NCBI RefSeq assembly: GCF_023715685.1
Contig: NZ_JAMBOQ010000001.1
Span: 744,001 to 808,000 of the forward strand
DNA length: 64,000 nt
Direction of reading: 5' to 3'
Source: Priestia aryabhattai
GTDB taxonomy: Bacteria; Bacillota; Bacilli; Bacillales; Bacillaceae_H
Under the pieces are notes generated by a model, which worked only from the letters and a program-made list of their open reading frames with translations, had not been told where the DNA came from and searched no databases. Below, one piece after another: positions 7,755-18,509 of the stretch. The translations under genes were made by a program, and so were the position numbers. Within the stretch, counting starts at the first letter, position 1, and every line of letters begins with the position of its first letter.

Positions 7755-8813
7755 TCAGGTAAAATGTTTTGCTAATACGAGACGAATCTGAAAATAGGTG
7801 ACGTCGTCTTTTACTTCTTCCTTTATCACCTTTAATTTATTTGTATGCAAACCTTCAAAAGCCGAGATAATTTCTTCCTGCTGCCTAGGCGATACGTATG
7901 CATCGATTGAAAAAGATGGAACAAACAGAGCTAATTCTGCAATATGATCTTCAATTGTACTTTCTTTTAAACGCCTTATATAAGCAATTTCTTCAAGCGT
8001 CTTGCCTTTTTGAAGCCAGCTATACGTTTTTAACGTCGAGCTCGTCAAAGGCAATTCTAAATATAGATCATGTAAAAAAGAAGAAAGCACATGAAAGCTT
8101 TCATTATTTTTACTCACTTTTTCAATGATATAGTGAATAACCCCTAAAAGTTGAATATGAACATAATGCTCATCGAGTTCATATTGATATGCTAACTGAT
8201 TTTTTGTAAAGCCTACTCTTTGGTATCCAGTCAGTTGCAAAACAAAAAGAGACGCATCCCGCTCCGTACAACCTTTCAAGCACGTTCGGAGCTCTTTGAA
8301 TAGCTCGGCGGCTAACTCTTGACGCGTTTGCTTTTGAGACATAATATACGTTTTGACCCATTGAATGACCTCAGGATTTTTGGAAATGGGTAAAAACCCT
8401 TTTTGAAAATACTGTAGGTTTGATAAGGTCTGAATGAACAAAGTGATTCTTGCTAAAAATAATTGAGTACTGCTTGCGAATTTCCATCCGTCCAAAGCTG
8501 GATGAAAAGGCCGAGCCGTCAGTTCATCTTCAAGCCGTGCTCTTCCCTTATCTGTCATCATATACTTTTGATTTTCAGTTTCTTCAATATACTGCTGTTC
8601 TTTTAAATATGCAACGCAGGTTTCAAAAGACCGTTTATCTAAGTAAAGAAATGACTGAAAAAGAAAAGAAATCCCAAAAATTTTCCCGTCTTGAATGGTT
8701 TGAGCTGACTTTTTACCTGTTAATAAATGATAAATACCATAGGCGGTTCGCTCACCTTTTAACTGTTTTATACAAAATAAAATGCTAACTTGAATATAAT
8801 TCAAAGGTGTCAA
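7755..8813 (-). CDS. ypbB: YpbB, helix-turn-helix protein of the recQ operon
   Basis: 352 residues, soluble, ending 23 nt before recQ as in B. subtilis. The C-terminal part contains TYSWLQKGKTLEEIAYIRRLKESTIEDH (split here as a HTH-40-type motif), also found at the end of some RecQ proteins. This supports a shared role in DNA transactions, but no activity is established. The start is TTG at 8813 or TTG at 8804; the AAAGGAAG site is better spaced for the latter. Confidence 0.8.
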   Translation of the reverse strand: MTPLNYIQVSILFCIKQLKGERTAYGIYHLLTGKKSAQTIQDGKIFGISFLFQSFLYLDKRSFETCVAYLKEQQYIEETENQKYMMTDKGRARLEDELTARPFHPALDGWKFASSTQLFLARITLFIQTLSNLQYFQKGFLPISKNPEVIQWVKTYIMSQKQTRQELAAELFKELRTCLKGCTERDASLFVLQLTGYQRVGFTKNQLAYQYELDEHYVHIQLLGVIHYIIEKVSKNNESFHVLSSFLHDLYLELPLTSSTLKTYSWLQKGKTLEEIAYIRRLKESTIEDHIAELALFVPSFSIDAYVSPRQQEEIISAFEGLHTNKLKVIKEEVKDDVTYFQIRLVLAKHFT

Positions 8814-8951
8814 CTTCCTTTCTCATTCATTGTACCAAAAGTGACCAATAGCATGTGAGATAAAGGCTTTTTAGCTTTTTCCTTTATGTATCAAAACGTT
8901 TGGATAAGTGAAGAAGCCTTGATTTGATAAGCATTCTCAGTGACTTTTCTA

Positions 8952-8980
8952 TTGAAAAGTTTTATAAATCATTTTACAAT
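8952..8980 (+). promoter_or_regulatory. Sigma-A promoter of fer
   Basis: TTGAAA (8952-8957), 17-nt spacer, TACAAT (8975-8980), about 80 nt before the fer ATG. Confidence 0.65.
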
Positions 8981-9028
8981 GAATAAGGAGAAATTTCACT
9001 CTTGATTCGCGAAGAGATTATATAATGA

Positions 9029-9310
<282 letters not shown>

Positions 9311-9319
9311 GTAATAAGC

Positions 9320-9351
9320 AAACCTGTAGTAGTACATGCTGCAGGTTTTTT
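9320..9351 (+). terminator. Intrinsic terminator of fer
   Basis: Imperfect stem AAACCTGTAG/CTGCAGGTTT followed by a T run, 10 nt after the fer stop. Confidence 0.8.
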
Positions 9352-9361
9352 TATATATAAA

Positions 9362-9386
9362 AATCGCTCTCCTTGGGAGAGCGATT
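9362..9386 (-). terminator. Intrinsic terminator of ribU
   Basis: AATCGCTCTCC/GGGAGAGCGATT with a 2-nt loop, then TTTTTATA on the minus strand, directly after the ribU stop. Confidence 0.85.
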
Positions 9387-9389
9387 GAA

Positions 9390-9965
9390 TTAAACAGCAA
9401 CGCGACGCGTGATCCATTGCTTCATTTTTGAAAACAATAAGACAAAAATAACCCCTGTTGCTGCTCCTTTTATTAAGTTAAACGGCAAAATACCTGCAAC
9501 AATATATTGACGTGCTTGCTCACTAGACATTTCTGGCGATTGTAAGAAGATCGTATACGCAGGTAAAAAGACATAATAATTTAAGACAGCCATGAGCACC
9601 GTCATTACAACCGTACCCGTAACCAAACCTATTGTTACGCCTTTAGCTGTTTTAAATCGACGGAACATGTATGACACAGGAAGAACGAACAGTAAACCAG
9701 CCACAAAGTTTGCCACTTGACCAACTGGAACCCCTGTAGCACTTCCTTGAATTAAATAATTCAATAAATTTTTTATTCCTTCTACTATAACAGCAGCCAT
9801 AGGTCCAAATACAAGTGCTGCTACTAGTGCAGGAATTTCGCTAAAATCAATTGTTAAAAACGGAGGTAATCCAGGAATTGGAAAGTTAATCATCATTAAA
9901 ATATAAGCAATACTACTTAACATTCCTAGTATAACCAGCTTTTGAGTTTTCTTACTTTGTTGCAT
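9390..9965 (-). CDS. ribU: Riboflavin transporter RibU (FmnP/YpaA), ECF S component
   Basis: 191 residues with six predicted membrane helices. The N-terminal segment GMLSSIAYILMMINFPIPG and PPFLTIDFSEIPALVAALVFGP are the riboflavin-binding S-component signature. It imports riboflavin with the shared ECF energising module encoded elsewhere. The FMN riboswitch about 150 nt upstream confirms the substrate. ATG at 9965 with an AGGAGAGAGG site. Confidence 0.95.
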   Translation of the reverse strand: MQQSKKTQKLVILGMLSSIAYILMMINFPIPGLPPFLTIDFSEIPALVAALVFGPMAAVIVEGIKNLLNYLIQGSATGVPVGQVANFVAGLLFVLPVSYMFRRFKTAKGVTIGLVTGTVVMTVLMAVLNYYVFLPAYTIFLQSPEMSSEQARQYIVAGILPFNLIKGAATGVIFVLLFSKMKQWITRRVAV

Positions 9966-10031
9966 CTTTCCTCTCTCCTTCTTTGTGATCCACTCTTCAA
10001 AGAAGAAAGGTTCAACTTTATATCCCCACGC

Positions 10032-10065
10032 AAAAACCTCCCAACAAATGATTCGTTGAGAGGAG
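10032..10065 (-). terminator. Riboswitch-controlled terminator before ribU
   Basis: Minus strand: CCTCTCAACGAA / TTTGTTGGGAGG stem with a TCA loop, followed by TTTTTG. It lies between the FMN aptamer and ribU, as expected for the OFF-state terminator. Confidence 0.85.
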
Positions 10066-10116
10066 ATATGGCAGGCATATTTAATAAACGTTCATCACAT
10101 TAGGTTTTGAACGCTG

Positions 10117-10262
10117 AACCTCCACCTTCTCCCATCCAGACTGTACTGTCGGCTTTGGAATTTCACCAAATCTGCTCCTATGTATTACATATAAGCTCGC
10201 GGGCTCAAAACAATTTGTTTTTTACCGCCGGTCGGGAATTTCACCCTGCCCCGAAGATAGAC
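10117..10262 (-). promoter_or_regulatory. FMN riboswitch (RFN element)
   Basis: On the minus strand the conserved RFN blocks appear in order: GGGGCAGGGTGAAATTCCCG, ACCGGCGGT, GAGCCCGCGAGC, GGAGCAGATTTGGTGAAATT, CCAAAGCCGACAGT and GGATGGGAGAAGGTGGA. Binding of FMN should favour the terminator at 10032-10065 and shut off ribU. The rest of the gap up to serA (10263-10487) is AT-rich with nothing I can name. Confidence 0.97.
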
Positions 10263-10487
10263 CAATATTTAATTATGAATTTATTATATGTTATCTCGAA
10301 TTAAAAGTAAATAAAGAAGTTTTTTAATTCCTATTAAATTGATGTATTTTATAAACTTCACTTTTATTGTTATATGTAAAATTAAGAAATAAGTGCATAA
10401 CTAACGCCATCATGACATATTTATAGTTTCAATTTTACGTTTATGATTGTGCATTTGATAACTAATTGTAAAGTTTGAAAAATATAA

Positions 10488-10516
10488 TTGACAGAATTTT
10501 TTTAACATGTTAAATT
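10488..10516 (+). promoter_or_regulatory. Sigma-A promoter of serA
   Basis: Perfect -35 TTGACA (10488-10493), 17-nt spacer, -10 TAAATT (10511-10516), 45 nt before the serA ATG. Confidence 0.6.
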
Positions 10517-10561
10517 ATCAAATATTTGATGATAGTAAAATCTAAGGGAGATGTTCACGTC

Positions 10562-12136
10562 ATGTATAATGTGTTAGTAGCTGATTCAATTAGCAATGAA
10601 GGTCTTGCTCCACTACTCGAAGCTCCTCAGGTGAATCTTACGCGAAAAAAAGTTGAAGAAGTTGAGAATGATTTGCATACGTACGATGCGCTTTTAGTAC
10701 GGAGTGCTACGACGGTTACAGAAGATTTGCTGGCAAAAATGCCGAATTTAAAAATTGTTGCTCGCGCTGGAGTAGGTGTCGATAATATTGATATTGAAGC
10801 CTCAACCAAACGAGGGGTTGTCGTTATTAACGCGCCGAACGGAAATACCATTTCAACGGCGGAACATACATTTGCTATGATGGCTAGCTTGTTTCGGCAT
10901 ATCCCTCAAGGAAATGCGTCAGTTAAAGCGCGCGAATGGAACCGCTCAGCATTTGTTGGAACAGAGCTTAATCGCAAACACCTGGGCATTATCGGATTTG
11001 GACGAATTGGCTCTGAGCTTGCCAAACGTGCAAAAGCCTTCAATATGAACGTTCACGTTTACGATCCTTTTTTAACCTCTTCCCGAGCTGAAAAGCTAGG
11101 CGTAGAACTATTATCCCTGGATGAATTACTAGCAGCAGCGGATGTAATTACCGTGCACACTCCGCTTACTAAAGAAACAAAAGGATTGCTCAATCATGAC
11201 ACATTAGCTAAAACAAAAAAGGGGGTGTTTTTATTAAACTGCGCACGCGGCGGGATCATTGATGAAAAAGCCTTAGTTCATTATTTAGAAATTGGCCATG
11301 TTCAAGGTGCAGCTATTGACGTATTTGAAGTTGAACCGCCGCTTGATAACCCTTTGTTACATTTTGATCAAGTTATTACAACTCCCCATTTGGGCGCTTC
11401 TACAAAAGAAGCCCAGCTTAATGTTGCTGAAGACGTGGCACATGACGTTCTGCGTTTTCTAGAAGGTAATCCTGTAAGTTCATCCATTAATTTGCCAACG
11501 CTTTCTAAAGAAATTTTTGAAAAAATTCAGCCGTTTACGAGCCTTACCAAACAAATGGGAGCTATTTTATCTCAATGCATGCGAGAACCTGTTCAGCATA
11601 TCTCTATCTCCTACGGAGGTACAGTGACGGATTTGGAAACCACTTATATTACACGGAGCTTGTTATCAGGCTTTTTAACTCACCGTATTGACTCACCTGT
11701 TAATGAAGTCAATGCTTCTATGATTGCCAAAGAACGAGGAATTACATTTGGTGAAAAAACATCAGAAGATACGCAAGGATATTCCAATATGATTGACGTT
11801 ACAGTAACAGGCGAACAGCGTACATTTACCATTACGGGCACCTATATAGCAGGATATGGACCTCGAATTGTTAATATTGATTCATTTGATATTGATTTTT
11901 ATCCAGAAGGTCATCTTCTTTATATCCGCCACAGTGATCAGCCCGGAGTTATTGGAAACGTAGGGAAAGTACTTGGAGATTTACGTATTAACATTGCTAC
12001 CATGCAAGTGGGCCGTAAGCAAAAAGGCGGAGAAGCCATTATGATGCTCACGTTTGATAAACTTTTAGATGATTCTGTCATCACTTCATTAAAACAAACA
12101 AGCGAGATTGTGACCATACAGCGTATTGAATTGTGA
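10562..12136 (+). CDS. serA: D-3-phosphoglycerate dehydrogenase SerA
   Basis: 524 residues, type-1 PGDH length. It oxidises 3-phosphoglycerate, the first step of serine synthesis. Substrate-binding LLVRSATTV and GRAGVGVDNID (RAGVGVDN) precede the NAD motif GFGRIGSELA (about residue 140). The catalytic Arg lies in NCARGGIIDE, Glu in VEPPLDNPL, and His in TTPHLGAST. An intervening domain and a C-terminal ACT domain (LLYIRHSDQPGVIGNVG ... INIATMQVGR) follow. The chosen start MYNVLVADS aligns with the B. subtilis protein and has a GGGAG site 11 nt upstream; the frame opens 36 nt earlier. Confidence 0.95.
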   Translation: MYNVLVADSISNEGLAPLLEAPQVNLTRKKVEEVENDLHTYDALLVRSATTVTEDLLAKMPNLKIVARAGVGVDNIDIEASTKRGVVVINAPNGNTISTAEHTFAMMASLFRHIPQGNASVKAREWNRSAFVGTELNRKHLGIIGFGRIGSELAKRAKAFNMNVHVYDPFLTSSRAEKLGVELLSLDELLAAADVITVHTPLTKETKGLLNHDTLAKTKKGVFLLNCARGGIIDEKALVHYLEIGHVQGAAIDVFEVEPPLDNPLLHFDQVITTPHLGASTKEAQLNVAEDVAHDVLRFLEGNPVSSSINLPTLSKEIFEKIQPFTSLTKQMGAILSQCMREPVQHISISYGGTVTDLETTYITRSLLSGFLTHRIDSPVNEVNASMIAKERGITFGEKTSEDTQGYSNMIDVTVTGEQRTFTITGTYIAGYGPRIVNIDSFDIDFYPEGHLLYIRHSDQPGVIGNVGKVLGDLRINIATMQVGRKQKGGEAIMMLTFDKLLDDSVITSLKQTSEIVTIQRIEL

Positions 12137-12142
12137 CATTCA

Positions 12143-12170
12143 AAAAAAGAGCCTTAGCGGCTCTTTTTTT
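12143..12170. terminator. Bidirectional terminator between serA and the M23 peptidase gene
   Basis: AAAAGAGCC/GGCTCTTTT stem with a TTAGC loop, A run before and T run after, between two convergent stops. Confidence 0.88.
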
Positions 12171-12858
12171 ATGGACTTATTTTTAACACTTGTCCTGCAT
12201 TTAACATCGTATTCTCTAAATGGTTCCACTTTCTTAGCTGCTCCATATCTACTTCATATTTGACTGCGAGTTCAGATAACGTATCTCCTTGATGGATAAG
12301 AATACAGTTATCAGAAGCATGATGTAACTGCTGAAAAACCGTCGCAGCTAAATCGCTTTTTACGTATGCCGATAGTTTTTGCTTGTCCAATTTAGCAAGT
12401 GGGTTCACTGCATTGGTTTTATCCGGATTCCAATTTCCTTGATGAACTTCAAAATGCAAATGTGCACCTGAAGATCGCCCTGTATTGCCAACTCGTCCAA
12501 TGTTTTGACCTGCGGCTACACGATTTCCTTCTGCAACAAAACGTTCCTCTAGATGAGCATAGACCGTTTCGTATCCATTCGTTTGTTTGATAAAAACAAC
12601 TTGCCCATATGTATTTGAATAATAAGAGCGGCTCACCACTCCTTTTGCAACAGCATACACCTGTGTACCAACAGGTGCTGCTATATCAATTCCAAAGTGT
12701 TTGGCGTGACGAGAACCAAATATATCAGTTAAGATTCCTTCAACCGGCCACTCCCACTGCTTCTCCTCTGCTTTTACCATTTGCCCGCCCAAAAATAAAA
12801 GACCTATACACAATCCCATTACTAATACAACTAATATTCTTCTTAATACGTCAATCAT
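12169..12858 (-). CDS. Secreted M23 metallopeptidase with C-terminal LysM
   Basis: 229 residues from the ATG at 12858, which has TAGGAGG 10 nt upstream. A signal peptide (about residues 1-27, ending VKAEE) leads to an M23/LytM domain. Its zinc motifs are complete: HFGIDIAA (HxxxD) and AHLHFEVH (HxH). A C-terminal LysM (IHQGDTLSELAVKYEVDMEQLRKWN) would bind peptidoglycan. It is probably a cell-wall endopeptidase. In B. subtilis this position, between serA and resE, holds aroC, rsiX and sigX instead. Specific substrate and regulation are not visible. Confidence 0.85.
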   Translation of the reverse strand: MIDVLRRILVVLVMGLCIGLLFLGGQMVKAEEKQWEWPVEGILTDIFGSRHAKHFGIDIAAPVGTQVYAVAKGVVSRSYYSNTYGQVVFIKQTNGYETVYAHLEERFVAEGNRVAAGQNIGRVGNTGRSSGAHLHFEVHQGNWNPDKTNAVNPLAKLDKQKLSAYVKSDLAATVFQQLHHASDNCILIHQGDTLSELAVKYEVDMEQLRKWNHLENTMLNAGQVLKISP

Positions 12859-12946
12859 GAAGAAAGAACCTCCTATGTAGATCATTGCACACAAAACATA
12901 CTATATGCCAATTCCTTCTCTTTTAGACTTTTTTATAAAAAAAAAT

Positions 12947-12982
12947 AAAGAGATGTGATTCTCCACTGAATCACATCTCTTT
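12947..12982 (-). terminator. Intrinsic terminator of resDE
   Basis: 15-bp stem AAAGAGATGTGATTC/GAATCACATCTCTTT followed on the minus strand by a T-rich tract, about 50 nt past the resE stop. Confidence 0.88.
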
Positions 12983-13030
12983 GCTATTCTTATTATTTCA
13001 GCCGAAGAAAAACTGTTATTTAGCATGTGT

Positions 13031-14803
13031 TTACTTTGGCAGTTTGATAAAGAAAGTTGTTCCTTCATTTAATTCACTTTCAACCGCAATGATCCCTTGA
13101 TGTGCCTCCACGATATTTTTAGCGATCGCAAGCCCAAGACCAGTTCCTGACTTTCCTCTCGTTCTGGCTTTATCCGCTTTATAAAATCGTTCAAATACAA
13201 ATGGAAGATCTTCTTTTGGAATCCCTGCTCCTGTATCTTGAACAGAAAGATGGATTTCCGATTGACTTTTATCAAGATGCAGCCTTACTTCTCCGTAGTC
13301 ATCCGTATGACGAATGGCATTATCAATTAAGTTTGTCAGCACTTGTTCCATTCGATCTGAATCAATCATCGCTTCAAATTCATCTTCTATTCTTCCATTA
13401 AGAGACAGTTTAATATGTTTTTCTTTAGCTAACCCTTGAAACTTACGCAAAACACGTTCTGTAAATTCAACCATTGCTACAGATTCTAAGTGAAGCTGCA
13501 CATGTCCCGCTTCCATTCGCGCCAAATCTAAAAGTTCATTTACAAGCCGGCCCATACGCAGTGATTCATCATAAATCACCTGTGCAATTTCTTTCTTTTC
13601 TTCATCCGTACTTGCAATATCGTCAATGATAGCTTCACTATAACCTTGAAGCATAGAAATAGGTGTGCGCAATTCATGAGACACGTTTGCAATAAAATCT
13701 TTTCTGGATTTATCAAGTTTACGCTCTTCAGACATATCTCGTAGTACAGCTACAGCACCGCGAATTTTCGTTTGATTATAGAGCGGTGACATCAAAATAA
13801 CCCACGTTTTCCCTTGAATTTTCAACTCTGCACTTCGTTCCGTTTCAGTCTCTACTACCGTTTGAAACAAATGCACGACGTTTGCTGGAAGCTCAGGCAC
13901 CTGCTGATTGTTGACATCCTGCTCGTAATACCAAGTCTGAAGAAAATGTTCCGCTGGAGGATTGGTAATTAAAATCGATCCGTCTCTACTAAACGTAATA
14001 ACACCGTCTGCCATACTGCTTAAAATACTTGAAAGCTGTTCTTTTTCCTGATTGAGCGCATTGAGATTAAACTTTAACTGCCTGCCCATTTGATTAAAAG
14101 CAATCGCTAACTCTCCAATTTCATCGTGAGTTAAAATAGGTACTTTTGTATCAAAATTCCCTTTTGTTACTTCAAATGCCGCCTGCCTCATTTTTCTAAG
14201 AGGCGCTGTAATTCGTGTGGATAAGAAAAAAGCAAAGATAGTAGTTAAAATAATAGCAATACCTGCAGCTAATAAAATGAACTTAGTCGTATATTGAGCG
14301 GGTTCTTCAATTTCAGAAAGAGATTGATACAAATAAACGCCGCCTGTCGGTTTGTTATCTTTCATTAAAGGTACACCGACAACAAACATTAAAGGCTCAT
14401 CACTCGTATCTTTCTTTGTGGTCATGTACATTTTTTCCCGTACTACTTTACCTTTTTCAACCACTTGATTTAGCTGATCGTTTTGTTTAACAATGGCCGA
14501 AATAGCTTTCTTATTTTCTTTATCAGGATGTGTGGAATGCCAATAAAAATCTTTATCTTGGACAATAACTACGCTTGCTTGATCTGCAAGTTCACGAGCA
14601 ATGGATAGTCCTAGTTTTTCATCGTCCGTTTCCTGCACAATGGTAGAGATTTTAGCAGCCGTTTTAGTTAAACGGTTTTCTGCATCTACAACATGATAAT
14701 TTTCAAAAAACTGAAGCAGTAAAATGGTCAAAATAAATAAAACAAGCGTGACGAGCAATAGGATAGTAAACCATAGTTTACCAACTACACTTCTCCAAAA
14801 CAT
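13031..14803 (-). CDS. resE: Sensor histidine kinase ResE
   Basis: 590 residues. TM1 (about 10-32), an extracellular sensor loop, TM2 (about 172-192), HAMP ([16 protein letters not shown]), a PAS domain (about 260-360), HisKA with the phospho-His in [16 protein letters not shown], then HATPase boxes [24 protein letters not shown] and [13 protein letters not shown]. ResE phosphorylates ResD in response to oxygen limitation or NO. Start ATG overlaps the resD stop by one base (TGATG), so translation is coupled. Confidence 0.95.
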   Translation of the reverse strand: MFWRSVVGKLWFTILLLVTLVLFILTILLLQFFENYHVVDAENRLTKTAAKISTIVQETDDEKLGLSIARELADQASVVIVQDKDFYWHSTHPDKENKKAISAIVKQNDQLNQVVEKGKVVREKMYMTTKKDTSDEPLMFVVGVPLMKDNKPTGGVYLYQSLSEIEEPAQYTTKFILLAAGIAIILTTIFAFFLSTRITAPLRKMRQAAFEVTKGNFDTKVPILTHDEIGELAIAFNQMGRQLKFNLNALNQEKEQLSSILSSMADGVITFSRDGSILITNPPAEHFLQTWYYEQDVNNQQVPELPANVVHLFQTVVETETERSAELKIQGKTWVILMSPLYNQTKIRGAVAVLRDMSEERKLDKSRKDFIANVSHELRTPISMLQGYSEAIIDDIASTDEEKKEIAQVIYDESLRMGRLVNELLDLARMEAGHVQLHLESVAMVEFTERVLRKFQGLAKEKHIKLSLNGRIEDEFEAMIDSDRMEQVLTNLIDNAIRHTDDYGEVRLHLDKSQSEIHLSVQDTGAGIPKEDLPFVFERFYKADKARTRGKSGTGLGLAIAKNIVEAHQGIIAVESELNEGTTFFIKLPK

Positions 14804-15519
14804 CAGTTATTTTCAACCTCAAATTTATACCCTACTCCCCAAACGGTTACAATCATTTTCGCCGCTTGTGACGATACGCGATTTAACTTTTCACGCAAAC
14901 GCTTGACGTGCGTGTCTACCGTACGAAGATCCCCAAAGAAATCATAATGCCATACTTCACGCAGCAACTGCTCTCTGTCATATACTTTATCTGGCGTTTT
15001 TGCAAGGTAGCATAATAATTCATATTCTTTTGGAGTTAAGTTGACTTCTTTTCCATCTGCTGTAACGCGATGTGCATCATTATCAATCGTTAAGTGATCA
15101 AAGACAATAAGATTTTTCACGCTCGTTTCTGGCTGAATAAACGTTGTTTGAGAAGAACGTCGAAGCAGTGCTTTTACGCGAAGAACTACTTCTCTTGGGC
15201 TAAACGGCTTAACGATATAATCATCTGTACCTACTTCAAACCCTTGGACTCTGTTTACTTCTTCCCCTTTAGCTGTAAGCATGATAATAGGAGTTGCTTT
15301 TTTCTCGCGAATTTGTTTACAAACCTCAATACCATCTATGCCAGGCATCATTAAATCTAATACAATCAAATCATAATTTATGTGTAACGCTTTTTCGATT
15401 GCTTCATGCCCATCGGCTGCTTCTTCAATGATGTATCCTTCTTTTTCTAAGTACATTTTTAACAATCGTCTAATGCGATCTTCATCGTCTACTAGCAGTA
15501 ATCTTTGTTCATTTTGCAT
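14803..15519 (-). CDS. resD: Response regulator ResD
   Basis: 238 residues of OmpR/PhoB type. Receiver with acidic pocket DDED, phospho-Asp in [10 protein letters not shown] (about residue 57), Thr/Lys in IMLTAKGEE and [13 protein letters not shown]-terminal winged helix with [19 protein letters not shown] and [13 protein letters not shown]. Activates genes for aerobic and anaerobic respiration, including the res genes next door. AGGAGG site before the ATG at 15519. resDE is separated from resABC by a strong terminator, so it needs its own promoter. Confidence 0.95.
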   Translation of the reverse strand: MQNEQRLLLVDDEDRIRRLLKMYLEKEGYIIEEAADGHEAIEKALHINYDLIVLDLMMPGIDGIEVCKQIREKKATPIIMLTAKGEEVNRVQGFEVGTDDYIVKPFSPREVVLRVKALLRRSSQTTFIQPETSVKNLIVFDHLTIDNDAHRVTADGKEVNLTPKEYELLCYLAKTPDKVYDREQLLREVWHYDFFGDLRTVDTHVKRLREKLNRVSSQAAKMIVTVWGVGYKFEVENN

Positions 15520-15636
15520 GTATTTTCAACCTCCTAGTCTTAGTGTACAAAAAAAAACTGGCGAGTTCTACTTATGATACCCAAACAATGTGACAATTCG
15601 TGAACACCTTGACGAAAAACAGCTTTGTTCACCCAA

Positions 15637-15670
15637 AAAAACAGCCTATATGATGGCAATAGGCTGTTTT
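15637..15670 (-). terminator. Terminator of resABC
   Basis: 12-bp stem AAAACAGCCTAT/ATAGGCTGTTTT, flanked by A and T runs, between resC and resD. Some read-through into resDE is possible, as in B. subtilis. Confidence 0.85.
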
Positions 15671-15684
15671 TATATTTTTAATGG

Positions 15685-16863
15685 TTACGCATATGAATGT
15701 AAACCTGCAATAACTAGATTCACAGCCACTAGGTTGAACATAATGATGGCAAACCCGACAACTGCCAGCCAAGCTGATTTTTCACCGTGCCATCCTTTAG
15801 ACAGCCGAAGATGAAGAAAAGTGGCATAAAATAAAAAGGTGATCAGCGCCCACACCTCTTTAGGGTCCCATCCCCAAAAGCGCGTCCAGGCCATCTGAGC
15901 CCAAATCATAGCGAAAATAAGTGCTCCTAGTGTAAAAATAGGAAATCCAATTGCCACTGCTCTGTAGCTTACTTCATCAAGCAAGTCGCTGTTTACTTGT
16001 TTCACAAGCGGCTGCAGCGCGGCTCCAATTCGCTTCCGTAAAATGAAACGAACCAGCCAATATAATACAAAACCGCCGGCTAACGACCAAATGACCGTAT
16101 TTAATTTTTTAGCATTAATAATAGCCGGCACATCAACGAGCGGCTGTATTTCGTTCCCCACTGTCCACTCACTTTGATGAGGTCCCACTAGCGGAACCAT
16201 ATGATATACTACTTGTTCTTGTTCTCCACTTTTATTAACCCAATTAAATGTTGACTCGTAGTGAGCCGTATTAAAAGCCAGCGTCACCGCTACAAACCCA
16301 AGCGTACTAATAAGCGTATACAAGATGAATTCCAGCCAAAATGCTTTTTTGTTTCGCTTGGATTGATCAATCGTTTTGATTAAATAAATCAATCCTGCGA
16401 CAAAGCTAATGGAAAGCACGGCTTCACCCGTAGCTGCGGTTGTAACGTGAATATGCAGCCAATTCGTTTGGAGAGCCGGTATCAGCGGCGTAATTTCAGT
16501 TGGAAACATGCTTGCATAAGCAATGATTAAAAGAGCCACCGGCAATGCAAAAAGTCCAAGCATGCTAAGACGATAAATAAAGTAAATAACAATAAATGCG
16601 CCAACAAGCATCATGCCAAAAAACGTGGTAAATTCAAATAAATTACTAACAGGAGCGTGGCCTGATGCAATCCATCTTGTAATGAAGTAGCCAATCTGTG
16701 CAATAAAGCCGATGATGGTAACCGCAATTCCAAACGTTGCCCACTTTGTTTTCTTTTGAGCTGCTCGCTTATCTCGAATAGCTCCTCCGAAAAAAAAGGT
16801 TGCAACTAAATAAGCAATAAACGCCACATACAGTAAATTACTACTTATACTCGCGTAATCCAT
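15685..16863 (-). CDS. resC: Cytochrome c biogenesis protein ResC (CcsA type)
   Basis: 392 residues with about eight transmembrane helices. The CcsA/CcmC tryptophan-rich haem-handling motif reads [27 protein letters not shown] (quoted in two parts: [23 protein letters not shown]). With ResB it forms the System II haem lyase that carries haem out and attaches it to apocytochrome c. Follows resB by 11 nt. Confidence 0.95.
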   Translation of the reverse strand: MDYASISSNLLYVAFIAYLVATFFFGGAIRDKRAAQKKTKWATFGIAVTIIGFIAQIGYFITRWIASGHAPVSNLFEFTTFFGMMLVGAFIVIYFIYRLSMLGLFALPVALLIIAYASMFPTEITPLIPALQTNWLHIHVTTAATGEAVLSISFVAGLIYLIKTIDQSKRNKKAFWLEFILYTLISTLGFVAVTLAFNTAHYESTFNWVNKSGEQEQVVYHMVPLVGPHQSEWTVGNEIQPLVDVPAIINAKKLNTVIWSLAGGFVLYWLVRFILRKRIGAALQPLVKQVNSDLLDEVSYRAVAIGFPIFTLGALIFAMIWAQMAWTRFWGWDPKEVWALITFLFYATFLHLRLSKGWHGEKSAWLAVVGFAIIMFNLVAVNLVIAGLHSYA

Positions 16864-16874
16864 GCTTTTTCCTC

Positions 16875-18497
16875 CTATTTCGTTTCTTTATCATTTTGGT
16901 CCTTAAGCTGTGTAAGGGATGTTGATTCTAACAAACCATTTAATTCTTTTTTAAGACCATACCAGTTTTTATTTGTATGTGCGGCTAACCATATCTCACT
17001 ATTGACTTTTTGAATCCACATGCGACGATGATTCCAATACATCCCTTGAATCACACCAATCATAAAGATTGCTCCGCCAATTCCTAAAAACCAAAGTGTA
17101 TAGTCTCTGCGAACGGTTAATCCCGTTACATTTTTCGTTTCCACACCAGCAAAGGTCATTTTATAATCGTTGTTTCCTAGCGGCTCCAAGTTTTCTCTAA
17201 TTCCAACAAAAGCAACTTCGCCTTTTTTATGCTGAGGCGTAATCATTTTAAATACAAAAGCTGGATTGTTAGGCACTCTTGTCTTTGTATTTGGATTTCC
17301 TTCATCATCGAAGAAAAAGTCTGGAAAGTAACTCATGAGCTTGACTTTATATCCGTCTTTTAGATCATATGTTTCTTTGGGATTATGTAAATCTACTGTA
17401 AGTGAACCAACGTTTTTATTTGCATTTTTATCTGTTAAATGGAAAGACATAGAGCTGAACTCATTTAATTTGAAGTCCACTTGGTACATGGCATACCCTT
17501 CAAACTTAAGCGGCTGATTCACACGAATCTCTGAATCTTTTATTTTCTTTAACTTTGGATCTGCTCCTGGTATAAGCTTTCCTTCGCGCTTATACAGACT
17601 AACATCCGCTTCATATTTTTTGGCTACTTTATTATTCCCTGCACGATCAATTGCTTCTTGAAACACGGCGCTTTCACTATCTTTATCATATGTTTCAACA
17701 GTAAAACGATGGTTTTTCAAAAAATACTCTCCGTTCGTCCCAGGAATAACTTTTGTTTCACCTTCACGAATCCAAAGAACTTCATCTATATACATGCCTG
17801 GTACAAATCTAAGCATAGCACCTAGTAAAAAGATAATGAGACCGATATGATTAACGTATGGACCCCATCTTGAGAAACGTCCTTTTTCAGCCAGCAGATT
17901 GCCGTTTTCTTCACGAATAGAGTATCTTCTTTTTTTAAGCATGCTTTTTACATGTTCATAATCTTGATCCGTCCACGATGACGTAGTGCTATATAAACGC
18001 TGTCTTTTTAAGAAGTTTGGATGTTTTGTTACACTCTGCTTTTTTAGAGCTCGATACAAAGGCACTACTCGATCTAAACTACAAATGACTAACGACATTC
18101 CTAAAGCAGCAATTAAAAGCAAGTACCACCACGATTCATAGAGATGATGAAAACCTAACTTATAATAAAGCTCTCCTGTCCATCCATATTCCTTTTGGTA
18201 ATACTCATTTGCTGTCACATTAGGAGGTATGTAAGCTTCTTGAGGATAAATGGTTCCGACTGCAGACGCAACAAGCGTCACAATAATGATCCAAATACCT
18301 ACCTTTACAGAAGAGAAAAAATTCCATATTTTATCGATAACTGTTTTATTGTACGTTTGCGATCGCCTTGCGCTTCCTTCATAACGCATATCTACTAATT
18401 TTTCAGTTATTTCTTCTGCAATTGGCTTACCACAGGCTTCACACAAAATCGTACCATGCGGGTTAACGTGTCCACATTCACATTTTACGTGTTTCAT
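16875..18497 (-). CDS. resB: Cytochrome c biogenesis protein ResB (Ccs1)
   Basis: 540 residues. A cytoplasmic N-terminal zinc ribbon (CECG near residue 5, CEAC near residue 19) precedes three transmembrane helices (about 65-85, 120-140, 215-235), a large extracytoplasmic domain and a final helix near residue 470. System II partner of ResC. The ATG at 18497 is chosen; a GTG nine bases upstream overlaps the GGGAG site. Confidence 0.93.
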   Translation of the reverse strand: MKHVKCECGHVNPHGTILCEACGKPIAEEITEKLVDMRYEGSARRSQTYNKTVIDKIWNFFSSVKVGIWIIIVTLVASAVGTIYPQEAYIPPNVTANEYYQKEYGWTGELYYKLGFHHLYESWWYLLLIAALGMSLVICSLDRVVPLYRALKKQSVTKHPNFLKRQRLYSTTSSWTDQDYEHVKSMLKKRRYSIREENGNLLAEKGRFSRWGPYVNHIGLIIFLLGAMLRFVPGMYIDEVLWIREGETKVIPGTNGEYFLKNHRFTVETYDKDSESAVFQEAIDRAGNNKVAKKYEADVSLYKREGKLIPGADPKLKKIKDSEIRVNQPLKFEGYAMYQVDFKLNEFSSMSFHLTDKNANKNVGSLTVDLHNPKETYDLKDGYKVKLMSYFPDFFFDDEGNPNTKTRVPNNPAFVFKMITPQHKKGEVAFVGIRENLEPLGNNDYKMTFAGVETKNVTGLTVRRDYTLWFLGIGGAIFMIGVIQGMYWNHRRMWIQKVNSEIWLAAHTNKNWYGLKKELNGLLESTSLTQLKDQNDKETK

Positions 18498-18509
18498 TGT
18501 CAACACTCC

